Source: Pithys albifrons albifrons
Taxonomy: Eukaryota; Chordata; Aves; Passeriformes; Thamnophilidae
NCBI RefSeq assembly: GCF_047495875.1
Contig: NC_092461.1
Span: 86,994,931-87,058,930, forward strand
Direction: 5' to 3'
Length of the DNA: 64,000 nt
Positions 1-44,749 of the stretch are shown here, piece by piece. Under the pieces are notes generated by a model. It was given only the letters and a program-made list of their open reading frames with translations, ran no database searches and was not told where the DNA came from. The position numbers and the translations under genes are program-made. Within the stretch, counting starts at the first letter, position 1. The number at the start of each line of letters is the position of its first letter.

Positions 1-1006
1 AAACTCAAAGTTACATACAGCAATAACCCGCAATGAAAAACAGACCACAAAAAAACAGAAAACACAATCATAGCAATATCAGTTCAGGTTGTATCTTGCA
101 TATTTCAGCTGCTTGAAAGACTTTATATCAAATGGTTTTAAGATTTTATATTAATACATTGAACGGGCCATAGCTAAAATTTATAGGTTTATCAGCTAAT
201 GATATAAATTGAAGCACTTGTACTCTATAAGAAATTGAAATTAGGTCTAAGAGCATTTTTTCTTAAATGTTTAGATTCTGTTTTCAGTTGGGAAAATGCA
301 AGTGCACACAGACTGTATTTAACACAACATACCCTTTGTAAGACCATGAATAATCTTGCCTATGAGAAGAATGGCCTTGCTTTGTAAAGAAAAGTACTTC
401 AAAAACTTCTAAAACTGCAGCCATCACTTTTATCCTTAGTATTTTACTATTGTTTTCATGCACCAAGGCTGAATTATTATATTTCACCAAATATAATACA
501 AGTTGTTCTATATTGCTTTATATTAGTTTCTATTTATTTTTATAATTTCCAATTTTACATATCTTAAATGAATGGATCTCAAATATAAAGCACAGGAGAC
601 TAGAAAAAATGGGAGAAAAATCCCTTCTTTAAATATTACACAAGTATTATACTTACAGCAACTAAACTATAACACTCATATAATACCTTTCTTGTGCTTA
701 TAAGTATTTTATTTACACATAAAGTGCACCTGAAGTCCGAAGTTTACTGAGAAACACACTGAAAGTAAAAGCCTATGTTCTAACTTTCAGTTCTTGCTCT
801 TAATGTGGGACAGATAATGTTTATTTATCTCTCTCTGTCAAACAGAAGCTTCCAATATAACCATATGGAACCTCACCCTCTAAGTTACATAGATTATATA
901 TATATATGTAGCTAAGCTTAATCTTATGCAGATCTATATGAATGTAACATGCATGCCAGTTACATAGTCAAACAAATCATATACATATATACAATCCCAT
1001 TCTTAC
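1..1006 (-). other. RTTN intron 26 (partial)
   Basis: AT-rich intron that runs off the left edge of the window. I see a short TA repeat near 895-908 and no recognisable exon, repeat family or RNA gene. Confidence 0.7.
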
Positions 1007-36422
<35,416 letters not shown>

Positions 36423-36772
36423 CGCGCCGCTCCCCTCCGCGTTCAACCGCCGCGCCGGCCCCGCCCGCCCGGCCGAGGGGCGCGCGGGGCACCTCGGGAA
36501 TCGTAGTCGGCCCGCTGCCGCCTCGGGCCCGCCGCCTCCACTGCCGCCCTTCGCCGCGCGCAAAGCACGCCTGGAGCTTGCCATCGCCCCGCGGCGAGCC
36601 GGCGGGAGTGCAGAAAACTACAACTCCCAGAGGGCACCGCGCCGAGCGCGCCGCCGCGCCTTGAGTCATCGTGTGTGTGCGCGTGCGCAGTTGCCTGAGG
36701 GGGCTCCGGCGGGGAGCGGCCTCCTCTGCCTGGGAACCAGGCATGGGATGGAAGGACGGGATCCTGAGCTAC

Positions 36773-36968
36773 GCCAGGGGAGTTTGGGGTTGGACCTTGG
36801 AAAGAATTTCTTCACAGAAGGGGTTATTAGACACGGGAATGGGCTGCCCAGGGAGGTGGTGGAGTCACCGTCCCTGCAGGTGTTTAAGGAAAGACCGGAC
36901 GTGGCCCTGAGCTCTGTGGGGGTGTTGGGTGGGCGACAGGATGCAGTGGGTGGCCTCTTCCGGCCGAG
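36773..36968 (+). mobile_element. CR1 LINE 3' fragment beside the promoter
   Basis: Contains AAGAATTTCTTCACAGAAGG, GGGCTGCCCAGGGAGGTGG, TGGAGTCACCGTCCCTGCAG and GTGTTTAAGGAAAGACCGGA, all standard CR1 3' blocks, in plus orientation. It ends GGCCTCTTCCGGCCGAG, directly followed by an 8-bp tandem repeat. Confidence 0.93.
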
Positions 36969-37048
36969 GTGACTGTGTGACTGTGTGACTGTTTGACTGG
37001 GTGACTGGGTGACTGTATAACTGTTTGACTGGGTGACTGTGCGACTGT
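36969..37048. repeat. 8-bp tandem repeat (GTGACTGT)x10
   Basis: Ten octamers of consensus GTGACTGT with small variants (TTGACTGG, ATAACTGT, GCGACTGT) follow the CR1 end without a gap. CR1 elements normally end in a few copies of an 8-bp unit of the ATTCTRTG type, so this looks like an expanded, drifted CR1 tail. Confidence 0.88.
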
Positions 37049-37307
37049 GCCGCTCGCCCGGCCTGTGCTGCCGGAGCTGTGAGCGCCCCAGGGCAGCGTT
37101 GTCACTGCCCCTCCTCACAGCCTCACCCCTGGCGTCAGTCTCTGCAACAGTAACTTCTGCAAACGTCGAGTTATTTACTTATTTCGTCGTTTGTTTGTGT
37201 TTGTCTGAGTCCAGACACTAAATTAAAAAGAAAAACGCGTGTTTCTTCAGCCTTCACTGCCCACATGGCCCCGATAGGGAAGCCAGAGAATTATTTATTC
37301 CTTCCAG

Positions 37308-37590
37308 TACTGAAAGGACCTGGCAAGAAAGACGGAGAGGGACTTTTTACGAGGACATGTAGTGACAGGACAAGGGGGAATGGCTTCAGACTGAAAGAGG
37401 GTGGCGTGGTGAGGCACTGGAACAGGTTGCCCAGAGAAGCTGTGGTTGTGCCATCTGTGCAATTGTTCAAGGCCAGGTTGGATGGGGGTTTGAACAACCT
37501 GGTCTAGTGAAAGGTCTCCCTGCTCATGGCAGGGAAGCTGGAACTAGATGACCTTTAAGGTCCCACCCAAGCCATTCTACAATTTATAAT
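37308..37590 (+). mobile_element. CR1 LINE 3' fragment
   Basis: Contains GGCACTGGAACAGGTTGCCC, AGAGAAGCTGTGG, TTCAAGGCCAGGTTGGATGG, AACCTGGTCTAGTG and AACTAGATGACCTTTAAGGT, in plus orientation. 5'-truncated, with the 3' UTR retained. Confidence 0.94.
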
Positions 37591-39055
37591 AATAACTGAG
37601 TATTTGCTAATGTCACTTTGATGTGTATGACAGCATTCAGGAAATAGGTCTTACTATTCTGTAAAGCAAAGGGATGAGGAGGTGAAGCAAGAGGTAAATC
37701 ATTACGGGGTTTGGGTTTTCATTTTTGTGTACCCTAGACTCTAGAACTACATTGCTTTATGTGAAATGGAAGGTAATTTCACAAAGCAGGTGTTTCTTAA
37801 ATGTGTAATAATGCTGTATACTTCATCATTGGTCATCTGATCAGAGAGCTGACCTTATTTTTGAAAGTTTGTGCTTGTCATCATAATTGGAAAAAGTAAA
37901 CATGATAGGTGGACCAGTGATGGACATTGTCTTGTTTATATGCTCCTGAATTTTTTGCATGTAACTGCAGGTGCACAAAAGAAGATGGCCTTGTAATACT
38001 CACAGGGGATTTCTTTATACCCTACATTGCATGAGAAACTACATTTTTATCAGCACCCAACAAAAATGTAAAAGGGTGGTACAGTATATTCAAATGCTTT
38101 CCAAAAGGATGTATGGCACTGCCCTCTCAGTTTGTAGCTAATTTTTTTCCACTCTGGTTTCCATCACTGTGCTGCTCTCTCATAGTAAACTCGGATCAAC
38201 ATCCTCCATGTGCTGTGTCAAGATTGTACTAAATTATTAATTGTAACTCAGGACTGGGTGTTGTTTTCCAAGACAGTATTTCTATCCATGGAGCAATAAA
38301 ACAAAGGGACTCTATGAAGCCAACTTTAAATGTATGGTGATTGCTGCAACAAGGGTTTGTTTTCCACAAGAGACTAAAATCTCATGGATCTATCAGTGCT
38401 TTTTCAAGAGCAATTACAAAATAAGTATCATAGACTGAGTAATAAATTCCTTTTAGCTGTGCATGAAATGCTCGTGCAGTGAAATGTGAAGAGCTCTGAC
38501 CAGATGCACACAAGGCTACTCACATTTCCCCAAATAAGACTGGGGGGAGCTTTATGAGACCCCGTGTGATACAATAATAAAATGGATTCATATCTCATTT
38601 GTCCTGCAAAGAGAAGGAATTGTCCAAGCAGGCATTTCCTAAAATAAAAACATTTCTTCAGGAGGAAGAGATGCATCATTCACATCTATGAGTGTTTGAT
38701 CCAGGTCCTTCTCACCTCTTCAAATATGGTCAATCTACATTGCATCAGAGAAACAAATGTTTTCTTACACTGCCTTCAGTGTCAGAGTTAGGAGCTGCAA
38801 AAGTGATTCATAGAGTCATTACTAACACAGAGAAGACACCATTGCCAATATACTCCTGAGCTCTAAGCACGGGCATTTTAGTCAGGTTTTCTTAAATGAA
38901 GACCTAATTAGGTCAAACTTCAAGAGGTAATCCTAACCTTGAAGAGCAACTCCAATCTTGCTGCTCTTGTTTTAGACCAGAAAAGGGGTAGTTATTTACC
39001 CCAAACACTGATCTGTCTGAGAGCACACTGTATCAGCTGGTACAATGCATTTTAT
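37591..39055. other. Intergenic, nothing recognised
   Basis: AT-rich non-coding sequence between a CR1 fragment and the ERV. I see no gene, repeat family or strong motif. Confidence 0.6.
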
Positions 39056-39060
39056 GCTAC
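39056..39060. repeat. ERV target-site duplication, left
   Basis: GCTAC directly before the 5' LTR, repeated exactly after the 3' LTR at 45,436-45,440. A 5-bp duplication is a normal retroviral integration footprint. Confidence 0.93.
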
Positions 39061-39748
39061 TGTTGTAGTTTGGGATTATTATGTAAATTCTCTCCCCTGC
39101 CACTTAACTGCCCGGGCCAGCGGTTAACAAAAGAAGTAGTTAACTGTGATCACTGGGGTGGGGGCAGGTTTGTCTCTTTTGGTTTTTTTTTTGGATATTC
39201 TCCTCAGTCTTGGCTCGGCGGAAGGGGGGAGTGGGGGCTCCAAGGAGGCAGGCTGCCCTGCTGGTTACTGCTGGGGTTTTCCCTGGCTGTCTTGCCGCTG
39301 CCTACTTCGGATTACTTTTTCCTGCCGTGCTGCTGCCTGCCTTGGATTTGCTGCTGGTTGCTCGTACCTTTCGGCTTCTTGGACGGGGAACACAGGGGGA
39401 AGAGACTGAGTCCATCTGAAAGCCCACTGCTCGTCTGTTTCGCTGGAGAGGGACTGAAACTCACTCTGCAGCCAGCGGGCTGTGACAAGGACACTTAAGT
39501 ATAACCTTTTCTCCCGGAGGAAAACCTGCTGGGTTTTTGTTGTTGTTGTTTTTTTTTCCTCTTATGGTGTTGGGGAAGTGGGTTGCACTAGTCTGTTTAC
39601 ATATATATATATATATATATAGCAGTTATCCTTCTTGTATTAAAATTCCTTTTCTTAAATTTGATAAAGAGTGGTGTGATTATTGAGGAGGAGGCCCCTC
39701 CCCTGCTTGTGGGTAAAACATTTTGGTTTTTCCCCTCAAACCGAGACA
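39061..39748 (+). repeat. ERV 5' LTR (688 bp)
   Basis: Begins TGTTGTAG and ends GAGACA (TG...CA). It holds a TATA-like AAGTATAA (39,497-39,504), a (TA)n tract at 39,601-39,621 and a polyadenylation signal variant ATTAAA (39,639-39,644). A 142-codon frame inside it is repeated in the 3' LTR and is not a gene. Confidence 0.95.
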
Positions 39749-39753
39749 TTTCT

Positions 39754-39773
39754 TGGCGCCCAACGTGTGGGGC
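39754..39773 (+). other. Primer binding site, tRNA-Lys type
   Basis: TGGCGCCCAACGTGTGGGGC, five nt after the LTR. It fits the 3' end of tRNA-Lys (the Lys1,2 type, also used by foamy viruses) except for two extra bases (TG) before the final GGGGC. Many ERVL elements use other tRNAs (HERV-L is named for tRNA-Leu). Confidence 0.85.
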
Positions 39774-39811
39774 TTGTAAACAAAGAAGGATAACTGCTAT
39801 TTTGTGGCACC

Positions 39812-41470
39812 ATGTGGGTCTTGAGCTTAGAGTTCATCAGGACCATCCTGTATAATATATTGGCTTTTTGTTGGTACAAATTCATGCCAAAAGGAGCGGC
39901 AGGTTTAAGTCTTATCAACAAATCAATGAGCAAAACTCAAATAGCCGCAATTATTATTGAGTTCTTACTCTGGATTTATGGTGCCATGAATTCGATGCCT
40001 TTGGATGTCATGTGGGTGGTGCTCTCCAGGCTGTTTTCCTGCCGCAACCTAAGCTGCTACCTCTGGGGATTCAGTGATAATAGTACGGACCCTTGGGAAG
40101 GAACAAAGGGGAATCTCTTCTCCCAACCCTTTGTCCATTCCCCATTCAAGTCTGCTACAACAGCTTTTGAGATGTTTAAATTCTCCCTGGATGCCAGAGA
40201 TATCTTGCTCTTTATGGTTTTTCTGCAGGGTTGTATCCCTGCAGCTTACAGAATGTTTGAAGGTAGGGCCAGGGTTTTTCCAGAATGCATTCAGAAACCT
40301 AGCCCAGTGAAGGGGGAAAAGCGAGAGAATAAAACCCCTGATGCCACAGTGAAGGGAGAAAAGGATGAGGCTAAACCAGGAGGACAGGCCAAGCCTATGG
40401 AAGTTGCCCCTATTCAGAAAAGGAAATATAAGACCAAATTAGACCATCCAGCAGACGATGAGGGGGCTGCTGCACCTCCACAGCAAGCAGACCCAGAGCC
40501 TGAGATTATCACTGAGTCATTGTCATTTGATAATCTCCGTAGTTTGAGGAAAGACATTGCTCGACACCCGGGTGAGCCCATCCTGACTTGGTTGATCCGA
40601 GTTTGGGACCTTATGGGTGAAACCTTACAACTGGATGGTGCTGAAGCCAGGTTTTTGGGGGCTCTGGCCCAGGACGTGGCTATTGAACAGGTGTTCGTGA
40701 GGGAATCAAAGCCCCTTTCACTCTGGGCACGACTTCTAACGAGTGTAAGAGAGAAGTTTGTTTATAGAGAAATCCTGCAGGAACATCATATTAGGAAGAC
40801 TTGGAAGACGATGGAAGAAGGAATTTTACGTCTGAGGGAGATGGCAATGATGGACGTGCTTTTTGGAAGAGGTGGGCAAGCCAATAATGACCCTGACAAG
40901 GTCAGATGCACACCACATATGTGGTGGGACCTTTCACGCTCGGGGCCAGCTGAATACACCGATTTCCTGGCATCCATGTATAGGGAAGAGAACCATGAAA
41001 CAGTGGGCGCAGTAGCAAATAAGCTCCGGATATATGAAAGCATGACCCACAGCCCAACGCAGGCCCGTATTTCTGCTGTAGAGACATTGGTTGAGAGTCT
41101 CAAGACGCTGCCTGCAGAGGTAAAAGCGATCAGAGAGGAAATTAGGGAAAGTCTCCAAGTGGCACCAGTGCGAATGAGAACCTCTGAAGTCAGAGCCAGA
41201 CGCCCCCCAGCCAGAGGAAGTGGACAGACCTCACGAACTGAGATGTGGTACTTCCTGGCCAAACATGGAGAAGACATGGGACGGTGGGATGGGAAACCCA
41301 CCCGTGCCCTTGCAGCCCGAGTACAAGAACTGAAGGAGAATGGAAGAAGGTCAGTGAGAGTAAGTGCAGTCCCAGTTTCCCACGGGCAAGAATCTGACCC
41401 ACAGGAGGGCACCTCCCAGGTGTACTCATCGAGAAAAGGTTCTGACCGCTATGACCAGGATCAGTGTTAG
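39812..41470 (+). CDS. gag: ERV Gag (552 aa)
   Basis: Structural polyprotein of the ERV. The start ATG is the first after the primer site and has a good context (CACC before ATG). Residues 1-150 hold four hydrophobic segments (about 9-22, 44-57, 64-74 and 129-146), unusual for Gag. Residues 160-230 are a charged Lys/Glu/Pro linker. Residues 235-440 are helix-rich and probably the capsid. The C terminus is Arg-rich. There is no CCHC zinc knuckle and no N-terminal glycine for myristoylation. Gag ends at a TAG (41,468-41,470) in the same frame as pol. Assignment as Gag is by position and layout; sequence similarity alone is weak. Confidence 0.88.
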   Translation: MWVLSLEFIRTILYNILAFCWYKFMPKGAAGLSLINKSMSKTQIAAIIIEFLLWIYGAMNSMPLDVMWVVLSRLFSCRNLSCYLWGFSDNSTDPWEGTKGNLFSQPFVHSPFKSATTAFEMFKFSLDARDILLFMVFLQGCIPAAYRMFEGRARVFPECIQKPSPVKGEKRENKTPDATVKGEKDEAKPGGQAKPMEVAPIQKRKYKTKLDHPADDEGAAAPPQQADPEPEIITESLSFDNLRSLRKDIARHPGEPILTWLIRVWDLMGETLQLDGAEARFLGALAQDVAIEQVFVRESKPLSLWARLLTSVREKFVYREILQEHHIRKTWKTMEEGILRLREMAMMDVLFGRGGQANNDPDKVRCTPHMWWDLSRSGPAEYTDFLASMYREENHETVGAVANKLRIYESMTHSPTQARISAVETLVESLKTLPAEVKAIREEIRESLQVAPVRMRTSEVRARRPPARGSGQTSRTEMWYFLAKHGEDMGRWDGKPTRALAARVQELKENGRRSVRVSAVPVSHGQESDPQEGTSQVYSSRKGSDRYDQDQC

Positions 41471-41545
41471 AGGGGCCCTGCCTCTAGCCAGGTAGAGGCA
41501 CGGGACAACCGTGTCTATTGGACTGTGTGGATTCGATGGCCTGGT
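41468..41545 (+). promoter_or_regulatory. Candidate gag-pol readthrough signal
   Basis: The TAG ending gag is followed after 8 nt by an exact 8-bp inverted repeat, TGCCTCTA (41,479-41,486) and TAGAGGCA (41,493-41,500), around the 6-nt loop GCCAGG. CCC before the stem and GGG after it can extend it past one bulged C. The loop can pair with CCTGGT at 41,540-41,545 (five Watson-Crick pairs and one G-U), giving an H-type pseudoknot. The 8-nt spacing equals that of the murine leukaemia virus readthrough pseudoknot. Confidence 0.7.
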
Positions 41546-44500
41546 ACATCAGACCCACAAAAGTATAAGGCTTTGGTTGATACTGGCGCTCAATGCACAT
41601 TAATGCCATCAGGACATGTGGGCTCAGAAACTATTTCTATTTCTGGGGTGACAGGGGGATCTCAAGAGTTGACTGTGCTAGAAGCTGAAGTGAGCTTGAC
41701 AGGGAGAGATTGGCAGAAACACCCCATTGTGACTGGTCCAGCCGCCCCATGTATCCTGGGCATTGACTACCTCAGGAATGGATATTTTAAGGACCCAAAG
41801 GGGCATAGATGGGCTTTTGGAATAGCCACTGTACAGACAGAAGGGATTGAACAATTGAACTCATTGCCAGGTCTCTCAGAAAGTCCTTCTGCTGTTGGAC
41901 TGTTGAAAGTTGAGGAACAGCAAGTGCCAATTGCCACCACGACAGTGCACCGTCGGCAATACCGAACGAACCGTGATGCTGTGATCCCCATCCATAAGAT
42001 GATCCGTGAACTGGAGAGCCAAGGGGTGGTCAGCAAAACCCACTCACCCTTCAACAGCCCCATCTGGCCTGTGCATAAGTCTGATGGAGAATGGAGATTG
42101 ACTGTGGACTATCGTGGCTTGAATGAAGTTACCCCACCGCTGAGTGCCGCTGTGCCGGACATGCTGGAGCTCCAGTATGAACTGGAGTCCAGGGCAGCAA
42201 AGTGGTATGCCACTATTGACATTGCTAATGCGTTCTTCTCCATTCCTCTGGCACCAGAGTGCAGGCCACAGTTTGCTTTCACCTGGAGGGGCGTGCAGTA
42301 CACCTGGAACCGACTACCCCAGGGGTGGAAACACAGTCCCACCATCTGTCATGGACTGATCCAGACTGCACTGGAGAAGGGTGAGGCTCCAGAACACCTG
42401 CAATACATTGATGACATCATTGTGTGGGGGGACACAGCAGAAGAGGTTTTTCAGAAAGGAGAGAAAATCATCCAGATCCTTTTGGGAGCTGGCTTTGCCA
42501 TCAAACGGAGTAAGGTTAAGGGACCAGCCCAAGAGATCCAGTTCCTGGGAGTGAAGTGGCAGGATGGACGCCGTCAGATTCCAACAGAAGTCATCAATAA
42601 GATCACAGCAATGTCTCCACCTACCAGCAAAAAGGAAACACAAGCCTTCCTGGGTGCCATAGGGTTCTGGAGGATGCATATCCCAGCATACAGTCAGATC
42701 GTAAGCCCTCTCTACTTGGTAACCCGTAAGAAGAATGATTTCCACTGGGGCCCTGAGCAGCAACAAGCCTTTGACCAGATCAAGCATGAGATTGCTCAGG
42801 CTGTAGCCCTTGGACCAGTCAGGACAGGACCAGACGTACAGAACATGCTCTACTCCGCCGCCGGGAATAATGGCCTGTCTTGGAGCCTTTGGCAGAAGGT
42901 GCCTGGTGAGACTCGAGGCCGACCACTTGGATTCTGGAGCCGAGGCTACAGAGGATCTGAAGCCAACTATACCCCCACAGAGAAAGAGATCCTAGCCGCC
43001 TATGAAGGAGTCCAAGCCGCCTCAGAGGTGATTGGCACAGAAGCACAGCTGTTTCTGGCACCTCGACTACCAGTGCTGAAGTGGATGTTGTCAGGACAGG
43101 CTGCCTCTACACATCACGCCACTGATGCTACCTGGAGCAAGTGGATTGCCCTGATTACGCAGCGCGCCCGTATAGGAAAATCAAATCGCCCTGGGATCCT
43201 GGAAATCATCACAAACTGGCCTGAAGGTGAAAATTTTGGTCTAGCAGATGAAGAGGAAGAGCAGGTGACACGTGCGGAAGAAGCTCCACCATACAATCAA
43301 TTGCCAAAAGAGGAAATACGCTACGCCCTCTTCACCGATGGCTCCTGTCGCATTGTAGGGACTAATCGCAAATGGAAAGCAGCTGTATGGAGTCCCACAC
43401 GACAAGTTGCAGAAGCTACTGAAGGAGAAGGTGGGTCGAGTCAGTTTGCAGAGCTTAAAGCCGTGCAGTTGGCCCTGGACATTGCTGAACGAGAGAAATG
43501 GCCAAAGCTTTACCTCTACACCGACTCATGGATGGTGGCCAATGCTCTCTGGGGATGGTTAGACCGATGGAAGAAAACCAATTGGAAACGCAGAGGGAAA
43601 CCCATCTGGGCTGCCGATATATGGCAAGATATTGCCACCCGAGTAGAGAAGCTCATTGTGAGAGTCCGCCACGTAGACGCACACGTGCCCAAAAATCGGG
43701 CCAATGAGGAACATCTCAACAACCAACAGGCAGACCGAGCTGCGCAAGTGAAAGTATCACAGACAGATCTGGACTGGCAGCACAAGGGAGAGCTGTTCTT
43801 GGCTCGATGGGCCCATGATGCCTCGGGCCATCAGGGCAGAGATGCCACTTATAAATGGGCACGAGACCGAGGGGTGGATTTAACCATGGACATTATCTCT
43901 CAGGTTATCCATGACTGCGAGACATGTGCTGCCATTAAGCAGGCTAAGAGAGTGAAGCCCCTGTGGTATGGTGGACGCTGGGATAAGTATAAGTACGGGG
44001 AGGCCTGGCAGGTTGACTACATCACACTGCCACAGACCCGCCAAGGCAAGCGCTATGTGCTCACCATGGTGGAAGCAACCACAGGGTGGCTGGAGACACA
44101 CCCAGTGCCTCACGCCACTGCTCGGAACACCATCCTAGGCCTGGAAAAACAAGTGCTGTGGCGACATGGCACCCCAGAACGAATTGAGTCAGATAATGGA
44201 ACTCATTTCAAAAACAGCTTAGTTGCTACCTGGGCGAGAGAACATGGCATTGAGTGGGTGTATCATATCCCCTACCATGCACCAGCTGCCGGGAAAGTTG
44301 AGCGGTGTAATGGACTGTTGAAAACCACTTTGAAGGCGTTGGGTGGAGGGACTTTCAAACACTGGGATCAACACTTAGCAAAGGCTACATGGCTAGTCAA
44401 CACTAGAGGCTCTGTCAATCGAGCCGGCCCTGCCCAATCAGAACCCCTTCACACTGTAGATGGAGACAAAGTCCCTGTAATACACCTGAGAGGTATGCTA

Positions 44501-44650
44501 GGGAAAACAGTCTGGATCAACCCTGCCTCAGGCAAAGGCAAACCCATTCGTGGGGTTGTCTTTGCTCAAGGATCTGGTTCCACCTGGTGGGTGATGCAGG
44601 AAGATGGAGAGACACGATGTGTACCTCAAGGGGAACTTATCTCTGGGTAA
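41471..44650 (+). CDS. pol: ERV Pol: protease, RT, RNase H, integrase
   Basis: Open for 1,059 codons after the gag TAG, in the same frame. No ATG lies near its start; the first is inside the protease, so it is probably made as a readthrough product. Counting from the GTG at 41,525: protease LVDTGAQ (Asp19) and ILGIDYLR; reverse transcriptase with Asp232 (DIANAFF) and YIDD at 294-297; RNase H with FTDGS (Asp605), Glu643, Asp667 and Asp737; integrase with zinc-binding H764, H769, C798 and C801 and the catalytic triad Asp831, Asp890 and Glu926 (D,D-35-E). All catalytic residues are present and there is no stop or frameshift. It ends after an SH3-like integrase C-terminal region; no dUTPase follows. 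Confidence 0.96.
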   Translation, partial: RGPASSQVEARDNRVYWTVWIRWPGTSDPQKYKALVDTGAQCTLMPSGHVGSETISISGVTGGSQELTVLEAEVSLTGRDWQKHPIVTGPAAPCILGIDYLRNGYFKDPKGHRWAFGIATVQTEGIEQLNSLPGLSESPSAVGLLKVEEQQVPIATTTVHRRQYRTNRDAVIPIHKMIRELESQGVVSKTHSPFNSPIWPVHKSDGEWRLTVDYRGLNEVTPPLSAAVPDMLELQYELESRAAKWYATIDIANAFFSIPLAPECRPQFAFTWRGVQYTWNRLPQGWKHSPTICHGLIQTALEKGEAPEHLQYIDDIIVWGDTAEEVFQKGEKIIQILLGAGFAIKRSKVKGPAQEIQFLGVKWQDGRRQIPTEVINKITAMSPPTSKKETQAFLGAIGFWRMHIPAYSQIVSPLYLVTRKKNDFHWGPEQQQAFDQIKHEIAQAVALGPVRTGPDVQNMLYSAAGNNGLSWSLWQKVPGETRGRPLGFWSRGYRGSEANYTPTEKEILAAYEGVQAASEVIGTEAQLFLAPRLPVLKWMLSGQAASTHHATDATWSKWIALITQRARIGKSNRPGILEIITNWPEGENFGLADEEEEQVTRAEEAPPYNQLPKEEIRYALFTDGSCRIVGTNRKWKAAVWSPTRQVAEATEGEGGSSQFAELKAVQLALDIAEREKWPKLYLYTDSWMVANALWGWLDRWKKTNWKRRGKPIWAADIWQDIATRVEKLIVRVRHVDAHVPKNRANEEHLNNQQADRAAQVKVSQTDLDWQHKGELFLARWAHDASGHQGRDATYKWARDRGVDLTMDIISQVIHDCETCAAIKQAKRVKPLWYGGRWDKYKYGEAWQVDYITLPQTRQGKRYVLTMVEATTGWLETHPVPHATARNTILGLEKQVLWRHGTPERIESDNGTHFKNSLVATWAREHGIEWVYHIPYHAPAAGKVERCNGLLKTTLKALGGGTFKHWDQHLAKATWLVNTRGSVNRAGPAQSEPLHTVDGDKVPVIHLRGMLGKTVWINPASGKGKPIRGVVFAQGSGSTWWVMQEDGETRCVPQGELISG

Positions 44651-44725
44651 ACGACTCATATTACTGTATTTGTAAACACTTAATTATTTGAAAGAAAATT
44701 TAAGTTTAATGTAGAGTATCGGCAT

Positions 44726-44749
44726 GGAAGAGAATTTAGGGGTGGATAA
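44726..44749 (+). other. Polypurine tract region
   Basis: Purine-rich stretch with GGAAGAGAA and AGGGGTGGATAA, ending directly at the 3' LTR, where the plus-strand primer should be. It is less pure than in many retroviruses. Confidence 0.6.

Noticed and set aside
284..490. Possible RTTN exon 27 on the minus strand.
   Set aside because: The translation does not resemble the rotatin segment that should follow exon 26, and no acceptor in the right phase was found.
39070..39498. 142-codon frame, repeated at 44,759-45,187.
   Set aside because: It lies wholly inside both LTRs; Leu/Cys/Gly-rich with no known domain.
44651..44749. Search for an env or dUTPase remnant.
   Set aside because: Too short and without any recognisable motif.
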